A stretch of DNA of 61,107 bases from Mycoplasmopsis mucosicanis (GCF_006546935.1 NZ_SMDN01000007.1:1-61107), one strand, 5' to 3'; positions 1 to 10,517 are shown, counted from the stretch's first letter. Notes: a model not told the origin generated them from the letters alone. Made by a program: numbers and translations.

Positions 1-70
1 CATTAGACTTAACAACTCTGCAATATCTTGCTTTCCCGTTTCCCATCATCATAACTATTAGATTTTTCAT
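1..70 (-). CDS. Partial ORF of unknown function, N-terminus only
   Basis: An ATG at 70 opens a minus-strand frame that runs off the window edge without a stop (first residues MKNLIVMMMGNGKARYCRVV). There is no clear ribosome binding site upstream. It follows the transposase-like gene at 164-700 in the same direction, so it could be a second IS gene or an unrelated neighbour. Only 23 codons are visible, so I do not assign a function. Confidence 0.3.
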   Translation of the reverse strand, partial: MKNLIVMMMGNGKARYCRVVKSN

Positions 71-100
71 AGTTTAATTATATCACAAAAATAAAATTAT

Positions 101-120
101 GTTATGTAATGTTATGTAAT
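101..120. repeat. Two perfect tandem copies of a 10-bp unit
   Basis: GTTATGTAAT is repeated twice without a gap between the partial gene at the window edge and the transposase-like gene. It may be slippage or an IS-end remnant; no function can be read from it. Confidence 0.5.
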
Positions 121-133
121 TTTTTTGTTTAAA

Positions 134-165
134 AATTCCCGTATGTACTACGTACATAAGGAATT
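134..165 (-). terminator. Strong hairpin after the transposase-like gene
   Basis: TATGTAC (142-148) and GTACATA (152-158) form a perfect stem with loop TAC, extended by AATTCC (134-139) and GGAATT (160-165). On the minus strand it is followed by a T-rich run, which fits a factor-independent terminator, or an IS-end structure, overlapping the last codons of the gene at 164-700. Confidence 0.55.
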
Positions 166-700
166 AAAAATATTTTGATTTTGCTTGTAACTCCGAAACT
201 CAGGAGAATAAATCTTTATTAGTTATAGATTTATTTCTGTTTCGTTTAGCAATTTTCTTGCCTTCTTTTGTTGTATATGGACTAGCAATTCCAAGTTGTT
301 TAAAGCGTCTAACCAGAGTTGAATATGAAAAATCTTTAGTTTCTGAACATTCAAAGAGTTCAAAAAATTCATAAAAGGAAATCAAAGTTAAAAAAGAAGA
401 ACTGTCATTATTGTTCTCATTTCCGGTTAATCGATATCTTTTAAAATAAGTTTTGCTCAATGCTATAAATTTCTCATCCGAATGTTTAAGAGCGTGTTTG
501 TTATTTAAGTTACCGTGAGAGATTTTGATTTTAGTCCCTGTTTTTTGAAACTCTCTCAACTGTTTTCGCTTTCTTTTTATAGTTGAAATTGAGATATCTA
601 AAGCTATTGATAATTGTTTATTTGTTCAATCGCTGTGCATTGTAATTTGCCTGAAAATTAAATCGTTTTTTGCTGCATATTTTGATTTTCCATACCAAAT
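164..700 (-). CDS. Transposase-like protein, N-terminal DNA-binding part only (IS remnant)
   Basis: About 178 residues are read through one TGA (Trp) near the start and one near the end. Residues about 20-50 (NKQLSIALDISISTIKRKRK) are a helix-turn-helix. The segment FSYSTLVRRFKQLGIASP is a second HTH of the type seen before the catalytic core of integrase-core transposases such as the IS1202/ISNCY group. No DDE core follows, so this is a truncated copy or the first ORF of a two-ORF element. No in-frame ATG precedes the HTH. The best start is ATT at 700-698, placed 5 nt after an AAGGA site; the first ATG lies inside the HTH. Family placement is inferred from memory of motif shape only. Confidence 0.5.
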
Positions 701-802
701 TATATTCCTTAGTTAAATCCTAATTAAATGTTTCATTTTGTTTGGTATTTGAAAGGAATGTTTGATATTTAAAAATATATTCTTGGCTTTTATTTTTTTC
801 TA

Positions 803-808
803 TATAAT
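803..808 (+). promoter_or_regulatory. -10 box of the glycosyltransferase gene, leaderless layout
   Basis: TATAAT ends 6 nt before the ATG at 815 and no Shine-Dalgarno site is present, so transcription should begin at or next to the start codon. Confidence 0.6.
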
Positions 809-814
809 TTTTTT

Positions 815-2608
815 ATGTTTAAAGATAAGAAAAATCCCTTAATGATTTTAAGAAAAAATTCAAGTTTTTATTGGTTAATGATTATTATCTGGTCTAGTTT
901 AATAATAATGCTAACATATTTTTTTGTGACAAGAATTTCATATGTCAGTTTAGATATTGGCAAAAAAGACCCATTTGGAAACATTATAACAGCTACTAAA
1001 GCAAGAGTTGTTTCGGCCAAAATATTTTTAGTTTTAAACTTTATTTTTTTAAGTTATTTCTGACTAAATGGTGTTAAGGACACTCTATACGTATTTTTTT
1101 ATTATATATTTAAAAGGAAAATATATAAGCAATATAAGTATGTTTTAAGAACTGATGTTTCAAATTCAACAGATAGAGTTTTATTGCTCTACCCGTGTTG
1201 TAATGATTTTGTTCCAAATGCACTTGAAAAAAGTATGCAGCAAAATTATAAATATTTTGATGTAGTTATATTAGATGATTCCAATGACGAGTCGGAAAAA
1301 AAAATAGTTGATGATTTTGCTTTAAAACACAATATTAAGGTTGTTCGGAGAAAAGATAGGGTAGGCTTTAAAGCAGGCAATCTAAATAATTACTTAAAAT
1401 CTCAAGAATGTTTAAAAAAACAATATGACTATTATGTCATATTGGATTCCGATGAAATTATTCCCAACAATTTTATCGAATTAGCATTAAAATATTTTTA
1501 TACTTTTTCTAATGTAGGAATAGTTCAAGCAAATCACATTTCAACAAATAATAGCAATTTTTTTATGGGGTTATTTCACGTTGGTGTCAATTCGCACTGA
1601 CCAGTTTATCAATCTATGAAAAATTATTATGGTTTTTCGACTATGCTTGGCCATGGTGCTATGATTAAAGCTGAATGTTATAATATGTTGAATGAGGGTT
1701 TTCCTAATTTAGTGGCTGAAGATTTATGTATTTCGATTGAGTTGCGTAGTTTAGGTTATTATGTCGTCTTTGCTCCAAACATAATATGTCAAGAAGAATA
1801 TCCAATTGATTACATTGCGTTTAAAAAAAGACACTCAAAATGAACACAAGGAAATTTAGAGTTTATTAAAAAATTTACAGGTAAAATAATTAAGTCAAAA
1901 ATGAGCTGGTTTGAAAAATTAGATATTTTTTTGTTCACATATAATTTACCTCTTACGGCTATATTTGCTTTTAACATCTTCATAAACATAATGATTTTAC
2001 CTATTATAGGTGTAAGTATAACTAAAATTTTTCCAATATGATTATTAATAATTTCAACTATATTTTTCTTTGCACCTATGCTGAATGACATAATATATTG
2101 ATTATTCAGGATGAATATTTTTAGATTTGTTTTATATTTTTTTAGTGTTTTTATGCTATATGGATCAATGTTAACTATTTCGTTAATCTCGGCAATTTTA
2201 GGTGTTTTTGGAAAAAAAGCTAAGTTTGTTGTTACACCAAAAAAATCTTATAGATATCGCTTTTTAGATATTTTTAGATTTCATTGAAAGGAAATTTTGT
2301 TTTCATTGTTTCTGCTTGCTATTTCACTTGTTAACTTTAGAAATATATGACCAGTACTTCTTTTAGTTATACCTGGAATATGCTCAATAATTTTGATATT
2401 TTTTAGCAACAAACGTTATCCACATTCTAGAACTAAAACCATAGATGCAAAAACTGCTAGATTAAGTATAAATAAAATCCAAAAAGACTTTTTAAGATAT
2501 TGTGACTATGACCTCAAATTACCAGAATCATTCAAGCAATTCTATATTCAAGAGAATTGCAAAACGGACAAGAGATCTAATAACCAAATAAATACAAATA
2601 AGAATTAA
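815..2608 (+). CDS. Processive family-2 glycosyltransferase (cellulose synthase-like polysaccharide synthase)
   Basis: A 597-residue membrane glycosyltransferase, continuous through several TGA (Trp) codons. Two N-terminal membrane segments (about 22-40 and 69-87) are followed by a cytoplasmic GT-A domain and about four to six C-terminal membrane segments. The D,D,D,(Q/R)xxRW signature of processive GT2 enzymes is present: LDDSND near 152, LDSDE near 210, AEDL near 300 and RHSKW near 338. Such enzymes polymerise a nucleotide-sugar and extrude the chain through their own membrane channel. In mycoplasmas they make capsule or secreted homopolysaccharides (glucans or galactans), but the sugar cannot be read from the sequence. 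It stands alone, without sugar-nucleotide genes nearby, next to an IS remnant. The start is fixed by the -10 box 6 nt upstream. Confidence 0.85.
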
Positions 2609-2982
2609 TTTTTTCTAATTAAACCACGACATACACATCAATATAACAAATTATGCTTTGAATTTTTAAATAAACAGAAAAAAAATCACTGTCTGATTTG
2701 TGAGAGTATCCTGCATAATGTGTTGTTTTTTGTCTATACAACAATACAAATAAATATGTTGCATTTGCAAAATAGATATAATACTAGTGAATAATGTAAA
2801 ATATCGATAAAATAATCATGATTTCGAATACAAGGAAATAAATAAAAAGACATTGTTGTAAATTATATCGATGAAGACCATGAAATTTTTAAAGGAAGGT
2901 AATTATTGCACCTATCAAAAAACAGTTATTGCTCGATATACTCAATAGTAAAAATGTAATTTAAAACTTTTAATGATTAAGA
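2609..2982. other. 374-bp region without a recognisable gene
   Basis: AT-rich sequence between the glycosyltransferase and the HAD gene. The longest ATG-started frame (about 25 codons, near 2871-2945) resembles nothing I know and has no coding support. A weak inverted repeat TGTTGT/ACAACA lies near 2720-2742. It looks like decayed sequence. Confidence 0.4.
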
Positions 2983-3810
2983 ATGAAAATAAATATGAAT
3001 TCTACTAAAATTTATTTTATAGATCTTGATGGTACGTTTGTTGATAAACCGTATGGTCCTGACACATATACACCACAAAATCTAAATGCATTAAAAAAAA
3101 TATGCAAAAATAAGCATATTGTTTTTTCTACTGGCCGAATTAATTCAGATTTTGTTCTAGATTTAACTAACAAAGTTAATGCTCAGTATGCTATATGTCT
3201 TAATGGTGCACTAATTGTTGATAAAAATAATGAAATTGTGTTGCATCGACATCTTGATTTTGACTCAGCACAAGAGGTCTTAAAAATCTTTAAAAGCAAA
3301 AATATGTTCATCTATCCAAATGGAATAAAAGAGATGTATCAAAATGGAAACCTGGATTCAGTTTATATGAAAGAGTGAGCTAAAACTAATCCTAAACATC
3401 CTTATAGTAAACTTGATCAAATTAAAGAGTTTAGTAAACTTTTTGTTTTTGGTTTAAGTGCTGAAGAAACAAAAGAACTTTATGAATCTATAAAAGATAA
3501 GTTTCCGCTTCTTTCGTTTTATTTAGTTTCTAATGGAACCACAATCGAAGTAGGTCCTAAAGGTGTAAACAAAGGTTTTTCTGAAGCAAAAGTATGTAAA
3601 TTGCTAGGTATTGATCCTAAAGATGCTTGTCATATAGGTGATTCAGGTAATGATGTATCTAGTGTTGATTTTTTAGGCAAATTTATTTGTATGGATAATT
3701 CTCTTGATTTTGTGAAACAAAAAGCACATCATATTGGACCAAATTTTGCAAATTCAGGCGTTGCAAAATTAATTTGCCACTTAGAAGACATAGATTTCGA
3801 TGAGTTATAA
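2983..3810 (+). CDS. HAD-superfamily Cof-type sugar-phosphate phosphatase
   Basis: 275 residues with the HAD motifs in order: motif I FIDLDGT (residues 13-19, nucleophile Asp and acid Asp), motif II FSTGR near 49-53, a cap domain in the middle typical of the Cof/type IIB group, the Lys of motif III in GVNKG, and motif IV IGDSGNDVSS near the C-terminus. The family dephosphorylates sugar phosphates, nucleotides or flavin precursors; the substrate cannot be told from sequence. A paralogue lies at 20210-21022. It has a weak TTTAAT-like -10 before the ATG and no Shine-Dalgarno site, and its own terminator follows. Confidence 0.88.
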
Positions 3811-3817
3811 AATTATT

Positions 3818-3850
3818 AAATGTCAAGCAAAAATATTTGACATTTTTTTT
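3818..3850 (+). terminator. Factor-independent terminator after the HAD gene
   Basis: AAATGTCAA (3818-3826) pairs with TTGACATTT (3838-3846), followed by a T run. Confidence 0.75.
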
Positions 3851-3866
3851 ATCGTTTTTTGCATTT

Positions 3867-3916
3867 TATAATAAAATAATATAGCAAATGATAGTGTCAA
3901 GCAATTGTGCTTGACA
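3867..3916 (+). promoter_or_regulatory. rpsP promoter and 5' leader hairpin
   Basis: TATAAT at 3867-3872 gives an expected start near 3880. The leader then carries a perfect 9-bp inverted repeat, TGTCAAGCA (3895-3903) and TGCTTGACA (3908-3916), with a 4-nt loop, ending 14 nt before the AGGAG at 3931-3935. There is no T run, so it is not a terminator. The left arm shares TGTCAAGCAA with the preceding terminator at 3821. Confidence 0.6.
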
Positions 3917-3941
3917 TATGTGTCGAAAAAAGGAGAATTTA

Positions 3942-4217
3942 ATGGTAAAAATTAGACTAAAAAGACAAGGTTCTAAATTCAATGCTCACTACAAAATTGT
4001 GGCTGCCGATTCACGTGCTCCACGTGATGGTAGATTCATTGAAGCGTTAGGACACTACAACCCTCACTCAAAAGAATTTGTTATTAATGAAGTTTCTTTA
4101 CAAAAATGAGTAGATAATGGTGCTCAACCAACACAAGTAGTTTTTGACCTACTTAAAAAACACGGTTTAAATGAAAAACTAGCTAAAAATTCAAAACATT
4201 CATCAAGCAGCAAATAA
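3942..4217 (+). CDS. rpsP: 30S ribosomal protein S16
   Basis: 91 residues starting [20 protein letters not shown], the invariant S16 N-terminus, with [19 protein letters not shown] following. S16 is a small-subunit assembly protein that binds 16S rRNA. The ATG at 3942 is chosen over the longer frame from 3918 because AGGAG lies 6 nt upstream and the family starts here. The stop codon overlaps the trmD start (TAATG), so the rpsP-trmD-rplS order of Firmicutes is kept and translation is probably coupled. A long hairpin lies in the leader. Confidence 0.97.
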
Positions 4218-4900
4218 TGAAAATTAATTTTCTAACCCTTTTTCCAAATTATTTCAAACCCCTTGCTAATGAGTCAATTGTTGCTAAAGCAATTGAAAAA
4301 GGTTTGATAGATATCAATGTAGTTGATTTCAGAGATTTTAGCAGAAATAAACACCACAATGTTGATGATGAAATATATGGTGGTGGCCATGGAATGTTAT
4401 TACAAATCGAACCAATAGACTTAGCATTGGAATCGCTTGAAAATTATGGTGGATACAAGATTTTGGTTTCACCTCAAGGAAAAAAATTTGATCAACATTT
4501 GGCCAATAAATTAGCCAAATTTGATCAAATAACATTTATTTCAGGTCGCTATGAAGGTTTTGATGAACGAATTGTTCAAATTGTTGATGAAGAAATTTCA
4601 ATTGGTGATTATGTATTAACTGGTGGCGAGTTACCATCTATGGTGATGGCTGATGCAATAATTCGTCTTGTGCCAGGTGTTATCAATGAACTTTCGCACC
4701 AAAATGATTCGTTTCAAAATGAAGGCTACCTAGATTATCCACAATATACTCGACCACGTGAATATAAAGGTATGAAAGTGCCTGAGGTATTATTTAGTGG
4801 TAATCATGCTGAAATAGAAAAATGGAAAAAGCAAGCTCAATATGAGAAAACATTAAAAAATCGTCCCGATATAATTGAAAGGATTAAAAATGAGAACTAG
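4217..4900 (+). CDS. trmD: tRNA (guanine37-N1)-methyltransferase
   Basis: 227 residues, full length for TrmD. It methylates G37 next to the anticodon using S-adenosylmethionine, which prevents +1 frameshifts. The trefoil-knot SAM-binding signature [16 protein letters not shown] is present, together with YGGGHGML near the N-terminus. Middle gene of rpsP-trmD-rplS: it overlaps rpsP by 1 nt and rplS by 11 nt. Confidence 0.97.
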   Translation: MKINFLTLFPNYFKPLANESIVAKAIEKGLIDINVVDFRDFSRNKHHNVDDEIYGGGHGMLLQIEPIDLALESLENYGGYKILVSPQGKKFDQHLANKLAKFDQITFISGRYEGFDERIVQIVDEEISIGDYVLTGGELPSMVMADAIIRLVPGVINELSHQNDSFQNEGYLDYPQYTRPREYKGMKVPEVLFSGNHAEIEKWKKQAQYEKTLKNRPDIIERIKNEN

Positions 4901-5240
4901 ATTAATTGAATTAGTTGAACAAAGCCAACTTCGTAAAGACCATCCAGAATTTAGAGTTGGTGATAATGTTAAAGTATATGTTCGAATTCGTGAAGGTGAA
5001 AAAGAACGTATTCAAATTTTTGAAGGTTTAGTAATAGGTAAAAAAGAAACTGGAACAGCAGAAAACTTTACAGTTAGAAAAATTTCATTTGGTGTTGGTG
5101 TTGAAAGAACATTTCCACTCAACTCACCATTTATTGCTCAAATTGAGGTTGTTAGATCAAATAAAGTTCGTCGTGCAAAACTTAACTTCATTCGTCAAAG
5201 AAGCGGTAAGTCAGCAAGACTTAAAGAGATCAAACGTTAA
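4890..5240 (+). CDS. rplS: 50S ribosomal protein L19
   Basis: 116 residues with the L19 core [20 protein letters not shown] and [16 protein letters not shown]19 sits at the subunit interface. The ATG at 4890 is preferred to the TTG at 4875 because AAAGGA lies just upstream and the family starts here. The start lies inside the last 11 nt of trmD, so expression is coupled to it. Confidence 0.97.
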   Translation: MRTRLIELVEQSQLRKDHPEFRVGDNVKVYVRIREGEKERIQIFEGLVIGKKETGTAENFTVRKISFGVGVERTFPLNSPFIAQIEVVRSNKVRRAKLNFIRQRSGKSARLKEIKR

Positions 5241-5273
5241 TTTATTTTCTTTTATTATTAATTTCGACACACA

Positions 5274-5304
5274 AAAACTCGTCATAATAGCGACGAGTTT
5301 TTTA
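5274..5304. terminator. Bidirectional terminator between rplS and the convergent gene
   Basis: AAAACTCGTC (5274-5283) pairs with GACGAGTTTT (5292-5301), flanked by A and T runs on both sides. It serves rplS and the minus-strand gene ending at 5302. Confidence 0.8.
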
Positions 5305-5865
5305 TTGTTTAAAGTTGCTCAAACAAGGAAATTTTTGTCCTTCATATTCTATATAATCTAAATTATTTCAATTAAGATTCTTATAAAACTTAAATTTCTC
5401 ATAGACATTATTAATGACTAAAAACTGTGTTGGCTTAGGATCTAAAAAAGCCATAACTATTGAATTTACAGTAGGTTTGGGCAAACCTTTACCTTTAAAA
5501 TATGTTCAAATACTTCTCTTTGAATTACTTCAAAACTTTAATGCATTTATCATTTTTTTATCAAGTTTTTTTATCATTGTCTCACTGGTTCCAACAATGA
5601 GTTGTATATAAAAAATCTGACCATCATAAAGATAAAAAGGCAATCAATTTCGCGAACTTGAAACAACATCATATTTAAAATACTCAGGAAATCTACTTTG
5701 TAATTTTATAAAATCTGCTCAATACAAACATATTCCAAAATACTGACCATTTAACTTCATATTAATCAATGCTTTTACAAAATCTGGGCTAAGTGATCAA
5801 TGTATGCCGTTAGCTTTAGATAAGTGTTCAAAGTACTTTATTGCGTTAATTTGCACATTGTTCAT
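5302..5865 (-). CDS. LicD-like protein, possibly inactive
   Basis: 187 residues through six TGA (Trp) codons. The N-terminal KANGIHWSLSPDFVKALI and the C-terminal YIEYEGQKFPCLSNF resemble the edges of the LicD (phosphorylcholine transferase/nucleotidyltransferase-like) fold, where a conserved NI.WSL.G and a final EFEG.KFP.P occur. The catalytic DDDID stretch expected between them is absent; LYWADFIKL sits there instead. It may be a decayed or specialised member. Its TATAAT box (5872-5877) ends 6 nt before the ATG, so the mRNA is probably leaderless. The family assignment rests on short motifs and is tentative. Confidence 0.45.
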
Positions 5866-5900
5866 ATTGAAATTATAAATCAGTTAAATATATGATAGTA

Positions 5901-5906
5901 TATAAT
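5901..5906 (+). promoter_or_regulatory. -10 box of the P80-P60-hinT operon
   Basis: TATAAT lies 38 nt before the ATG at 5944, and a GAAAGG Shine-Dalgarno-like site at 5929-5934 lies between them. This is a normal leadered layout. Confidence 0.5.
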
Positions 5907-5943
5907 ATATTATTATTTTGTAATATAGAAAGGTTGAGAGACC

Positions 5944-8205
5944 ATGGGAAAGAAAAAAGAAACATTTTTTGAGCGTTTGACTAGAAAAAATGCTCAACAA
6001 GAGGACAATACAAATCCAAAACCAAAGAAAGCAAAATCTTGAAAATTTTGATTCTTTAGTTCATTATTAGCAGGTAGCATTGTTGCAGGTATAACAATTC
6101 CACTTGTTGCCAATAGTTTAATTAGGATAAATGTTGATCCAATTAAAGATGACACCGTCCTTTTTGAATTTGACGTGCCTGGCAAAGATGGTAAAACAAC
6201 TAAAATAAAATTTAGAACTAGAGACTTAAAATCATCACAAATAGCAGATGAAGCAAAAGACTCTAAAAAAGTACTTGACCAATTTTATAAACTTGGTATC
6301 TTTTACTTGTACGACCAAGAGGTTAATGCTTCTAAAGAATATCAACGTCTTTGAAATGCTTCAAGAACTGAAAACGAAAAAGAACGTGATGACATTGCAC
6401 TCAAAACCGTTGCAGAACTAAAAGAAAAACACACCAACCTTTTACTTGATATTAAAGAACAAATGATTAAAACATTTGGCTTTTCAAAATGAGAACAACA
6501 ATTTAACGATCTTTTACTTAAATCATTCAATGGAGCTAAAAATATTGAAGAAGCTGCTTCATTTAAAGTTTATGAAGATATTCAAAATGATGCACTTAGA
6601 AGATTCACATTAAATACCAAATTCAATGAAAAAGACATTGATCGAGTAGCATCGAGTGATATTTATAAATTAGATGATAAAGGTAATTTAACTCGTGAAA
6701 TTCAATTTAAACAAGGCCAAAAAGTCTTTCCATTTTTCAAAAAAGGCTCAAATTACTTTGAACTCTCAAGCATAAAAGAAAAAATGACTTTTATGACTAA
6801 TAGCTACATTCTAAATGACAAAACTAAAAATGCTGATGCATTTATTCAACACTATTTAAAAAATAATAATCCATACTTAATTAGTCAATTTACTCTTCCT
6901 GGTGTAGCACCAGCCAAAAAAGAAGAAGGTAAAGAAACTAAATGAGAAGTCAATAAAAAAGCTATCAAACAACTCTTATTCTACTGACCAATTCAAGACG
7001 AAGTCAAAGCAATTTCTTCATTTGATAAGGTTAAAGAAAGCTTCAGAAGCTATGAAGACATTGCAAAAGATGCAAAATCAACAGGAGAGACCTTAGACAA
7101 AAAAATTACTGAATATGGAACAATTCTTGCAACATTATCTCAAGATGATTCAGATATCAAAACAAACTGAGGTTCAACTGGTCTTACTTCAATAGGTCAA
7201 TTACTTCAAGGTGGCGGAGACAATACTCTTAAAGCATTCCTAGACGATAAGTTAGTGAAAGCTGTATATGGTACTGAACAAATCAAAGAGATTGACTTAT
7301 TTGGTGAATTACAGAAAATTAAGAAAAGTATTATTGATGATGCTGACTTTAAAAAAGACAATAAATTCAAAATCGATGATATAGAACAAAACAATTTCAA
7401 TTCAAAATCAAAAGAAGACGCACAAAAAGAGATTGCTAAATTCAACAAATCACTCAAAAAACTTTTTGATGAAGCAAGTGATGTTAAAAAAGAAGGTCTA
7501 TGAGCCGATAAGTTCAACCAATTAATTGTTGCTCCATTACAAAAACTTTTTGAAGATAATGAAGGTAAAATTCAAACCGTTTACAAACTCAAAAATGATA
7601 ATGGTAACAATAAAGACACATTTATTCTTTTAACAACAAAAGGTATAACATTAATCAAATTGCAAAGTCTTGATAAACTTAAACAAAATAATGAAACACC
7701 TGAAGCAGCAATTAAACGAATGATTCAGAGTGATTTTGAATTAGAAAACAAATTCAAAAATACTGTAAAAGGTAAAAAATATGATGCATTAACATTGGTT
7801 AATCGATCAATAAGTTCTCAAGAGTTGGTTATTGATTCACTTTTAAAAGATGAAGAATTTAAAAACTATATCAAAGGTCAAGTTAATATTTTTGCTTTAG
7901 ATCAAGATAAAAAAATAGTGCCTAATAAAAAATATGAGGATAAAGACCTAACTTCTATTAAGGAATTGAATGATAGTATTTTAAGTTCAAATGACATCAA
8001 AACTCAATTGAATTTAGTAAAAACAGTTGACCAATGAATGAAAGACCGAGCAAAAAATGATTACGATGCTAACTTTGAATTAAGAGAAGATAAAGTTTAT
8101 TTTAAACACAATAATAAGGATGCTTCTAAAAAAGAAGCATATAAAAATGACGCTTCATCAATTATTTTTGAAACACTAAAAGATTTAAGAAAGGCAATAA
8201 AATAG
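5944..8205 (+). CDS. P80-like surface membrane protein of the HinT locus
   Basis: 753 residues. A basic N-terminus (about 35 residues) is followed by one membrane anchor (about 36-58, FFSSLLAGSIVAGITIPLV) and a long, charged, mostly helical extracellular part. There is no lipobox. Its place directly before a lipoprotein and hinT matches the Mycoplasma hominis locus where membrane proteins P80 and P60 form a surface complex and interact with cytosolic HinT. The assignment is from synteny and architecture rather than from a motif. It ends 9 nt before the lipoprotein gene and has its own promoter upstream. Confidence 0.7.
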
Positions 8206-8214
8206 GTAAAAAAT

Positions 8215-9510
8215 ATGAAAAAATTTAGATTTTTATACGCAACACCTGCATTATTGCTTCCTTTAGCATCTGTTGCATGTGGACAAAAAGTTGATACAAC
8301 TGCAAAACTCAAGCAAGATGAAGAAATTAAAAAGACAGCAGTAAACACCCTAAAAAATCAATTTGCGCGTGTAACTCTTCTAAGTTTGAATGGAATTAAT
8401 GTTGAAAATTCTGATAACTTAGATGAACAATACATTAAGACATTTCAAGACCAAAATAGCACGTTATTTGATCAATTTTATAAAGCATTCCAACTATATG
8501 CAGTTAATAAATTAAATAGCGACACCTATTATTTTGCTCAAAAAATCCTTGATTGGACTGGAGATAGAACCTTAAGTCTTGATGAAATCAATAAATTTAA
8601 TGGTGCTAACAATCTAAAACCTGGTCAAGTGCCTTCAAAAGACCAATTTATTACTCTTTGGTTAAATGAGAAGACAAAAATTAGAGAAGAACTTGAAAAA
8701 ATGCTTTTTGTATTTAAATATTTTGAAATTTCAAACCAAGATCAACTTAAAAAAGTTGATAAGAATTTCAAATATAATGCAGATTTAAGATACGCATTAA
8801 ATCATTATTTACTAACAAAATATGCAGTTGAGAAAAAGTTTGCTCAAGTATGAACTAAAGATGCTGAACCTGACGATGATGATTCATTCTTTACTAAGTC
8901 AAACCCTGCACTATACAAAAATGCTGATGATTTTAATAAATATTGAAGCGAATCTAAACAAGCAAAACCAGTATTAAAAGATGAAATTGAATTCATTAGT
9001 GGCCATAATGATGATAAAAAATTGTTTGGCTACCGTGGTTTTAAAGGTTCATCAACATCTTACTCATTAAAATGAGACTACGATGACTTGAAAGATAAAG
9101 AAAATAAACATCTATATGGATTTTATGATGTTAATAACGAACGTTTAGTCAATGACGAAATTCAAAAAGACTTCACTATTAATCCAATTAAAATTGATAG
9201 TGGAGATACAAAAAATCCTACATTAGTTTATGTAAATCAAATTGCACCAATCGGCAATGCTGAAATTGATTTACCTAAAACTGAAGGCGACACTAAAAAC
9301 ACATCTAAAGTAAAACTTTTAAGTTTTGAAAACACAATTTACAAAGACAAATTAGATATTCTTTCATTTATTTTCTATTTAAATGATGCAAGTCTATACG
9401 AAACTGCAATCAAAGCCTTTGCTGAAATCGGATACAAAATTAAAGTTAATAAAGAAAGCACATCTTTACGTGAAGCTGTTAAAGATTTAGCTTTTGTGGA
9501 GTTGGTATAA
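8215..9510 (+). CDS. P60-like lipoprotein of the HinT locus
   Basis: 431 residues, read through several TGA (Trp) codons. The signal peptide ends in a lipobox (LASVAC, Cys about residue 22), so the mature protein should be lipid-anchored outside. The remainder is helical and charged with no catalytic motif I recognise. It follows the P80-like gene by 9 nt and its stop overlaps the hinT start (TAATG), giving a tight three-gene operon like the P60/P80/HinT cluster known in M. hominis. Confidence 0.75.
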
Positions 9511-9833
9511 TGGATAATATATTTTTAGATATTATTGCTGGTAAAGCTGATGCTCAATTTATTTACAAAGATGATAAATGTGTAGCATTTTACGATAAGT
9601 TTCCTTATCGTCCTGGACACTTTCTTGTAGTTCCACGTGTAAAAACTGCTAATATTACTGAAACTGATGATGACACTGCTGCTCACTTAATTAATGTAGC
9701 TCGTAAATTAGGTAAACAAGAAGTTTTAGACAAAGGTATTGCTGGATTTAAAATTGTAATTAACACAGGTAGAAGTGCGGATCAATCAATTTTTCACACA
9801 CACGTTCATGTAATACCTTTTGAAGCAAAATAA
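9510..9833 (+). CDS. hinT: HinT-family HIT purine nucleotide hydrolase
   Basis: 107 residues, the usual length. The histidine triad HTHVHVIP is near the C-terminus, with FYDKFPYRPGHFLVVPR at the N-terminal part of the fold. HinT enzymes hydrolyse AMP-linked phosphoramidates in the cytosol. Translation is coupled to the P60-like gene by a 1-nt overlap, and a clear terminator follows. Linking a cytosolic enzyme to two surface proteins is characteristic of some mycoplasmas. Confidence 0.95.
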   Translation: MDNIFLDIIAGKADAQFIYKDDKCVAFYDKFPYRPGHFLVVPRVKTANITETDDDTAAHLINVARKLGKQEVLDKGIAGFKIVINTGRSADQSIFHTHVHVIPFEAK

Positions 9834-9857
9834 AAACTCAGGAAACTGAGTTTTTTT
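9833..9857 (+). terminator. hinT terminator
   Basis: AAAACTCAG (9833-9841), loop GAAA, CTGAGTTTT (9846-9854), then more T. Confidence 0.85.
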
Positions 9858-9891
9858 ACTAATATACACATTTTTGAGTACTTTTGGTAAA
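9855..9891 (+). repeat. Dispersed palindromic intergenic element, copy 1
   Basis: Ends TTTACTAA and TTGGTAAA around the core ATTTTTGAGTACTTT. It lies between convergent hinT and tdk and touches the hinT terminator. Confidence 0.8.
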
Positions 9892-9892
9892 T

Positions 9893-10465
9893 TTAATTAT
9901 TAAATTTTGAATACTCTCCATTAACATGACATTGACGACAACGAGCTTCATACTCATTATCCCCTAAAAATCTCAAGTCTTGATTGAGCACTTTTCTGTA
10001 TGAAAAACCTGCTGGAGACTTACACACAACACACACAGCCTTTAATTTGCTAACATCATCAGCTATCGCAATCATTCTAGGCACTACACCAAAAGGTTTT
10101 CTTAAAAAGTCCATATCTAAGCCAGATAGTATAACATCTACATTTTTAGTTAACAATTCTTCTACCACAGTCATTAATTCATCATCGAAAAAATTTATCT
10201 CATCGATGGCAACTGCTTGGTATTTTGGACTTCAAAGCGTTAAAATTTCACTAGATTTTCTTACGTTGATTGCAGGTAATTTTGCACCTGTACGACTTAC
10301 TAGTTCGCTATTACTGAATCTTGAATCAAATGCAGGTTTAATAACCAATGTTTCTACACCAGCTCATTTCAATGTGTTAACTCTTTTTAGGAGCTCTTCA
10401 GTTTTACCCGAAAACATTGGTCCTGTGATAATTTCAAGTCATCCTTTTATATTTCCTCTGTTCAT
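9893..10465 (-). CDS. tdk: Thymidine kinase
   Basis: 190 residues. P-loop GPMFSGKTEEL near the N-terminus, the Walker B-like VAIDEINFF in the middle, the lasso region with RCRQC and CVVC zinc-binding cysteine pairs, and the dThd-contact segment GLDMDFLRKPFG. It phosphorylates salvaged thymidine to dTMP, essential in a cell without de novo pyrimidine synthesis. A -10 box (TATAAT, 10473-10478) ends 7 nt before the ATG with no Shine-Dalgarno site, so the mRNA is probably leaderless. Confidence 0.96.
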
Positions 10466-10517
10466 AAACTTTATTATATAAGCAAGCAGTAAAAAATTGA
10501 AATTATTTGATTAGACA

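Noticed and set aside
2701..2945. Short ATG-started frames as small genes
   Set aside because: None exceeds about 25 codons, none has a ribosome binding site and none resembles a known protein.
4338..4535. Open frames on the opposite strand of trmD and many similar overlaps
   Set aside because: They lie over strongly conserved genes, have no ribosome binding sites and no family resemblance.
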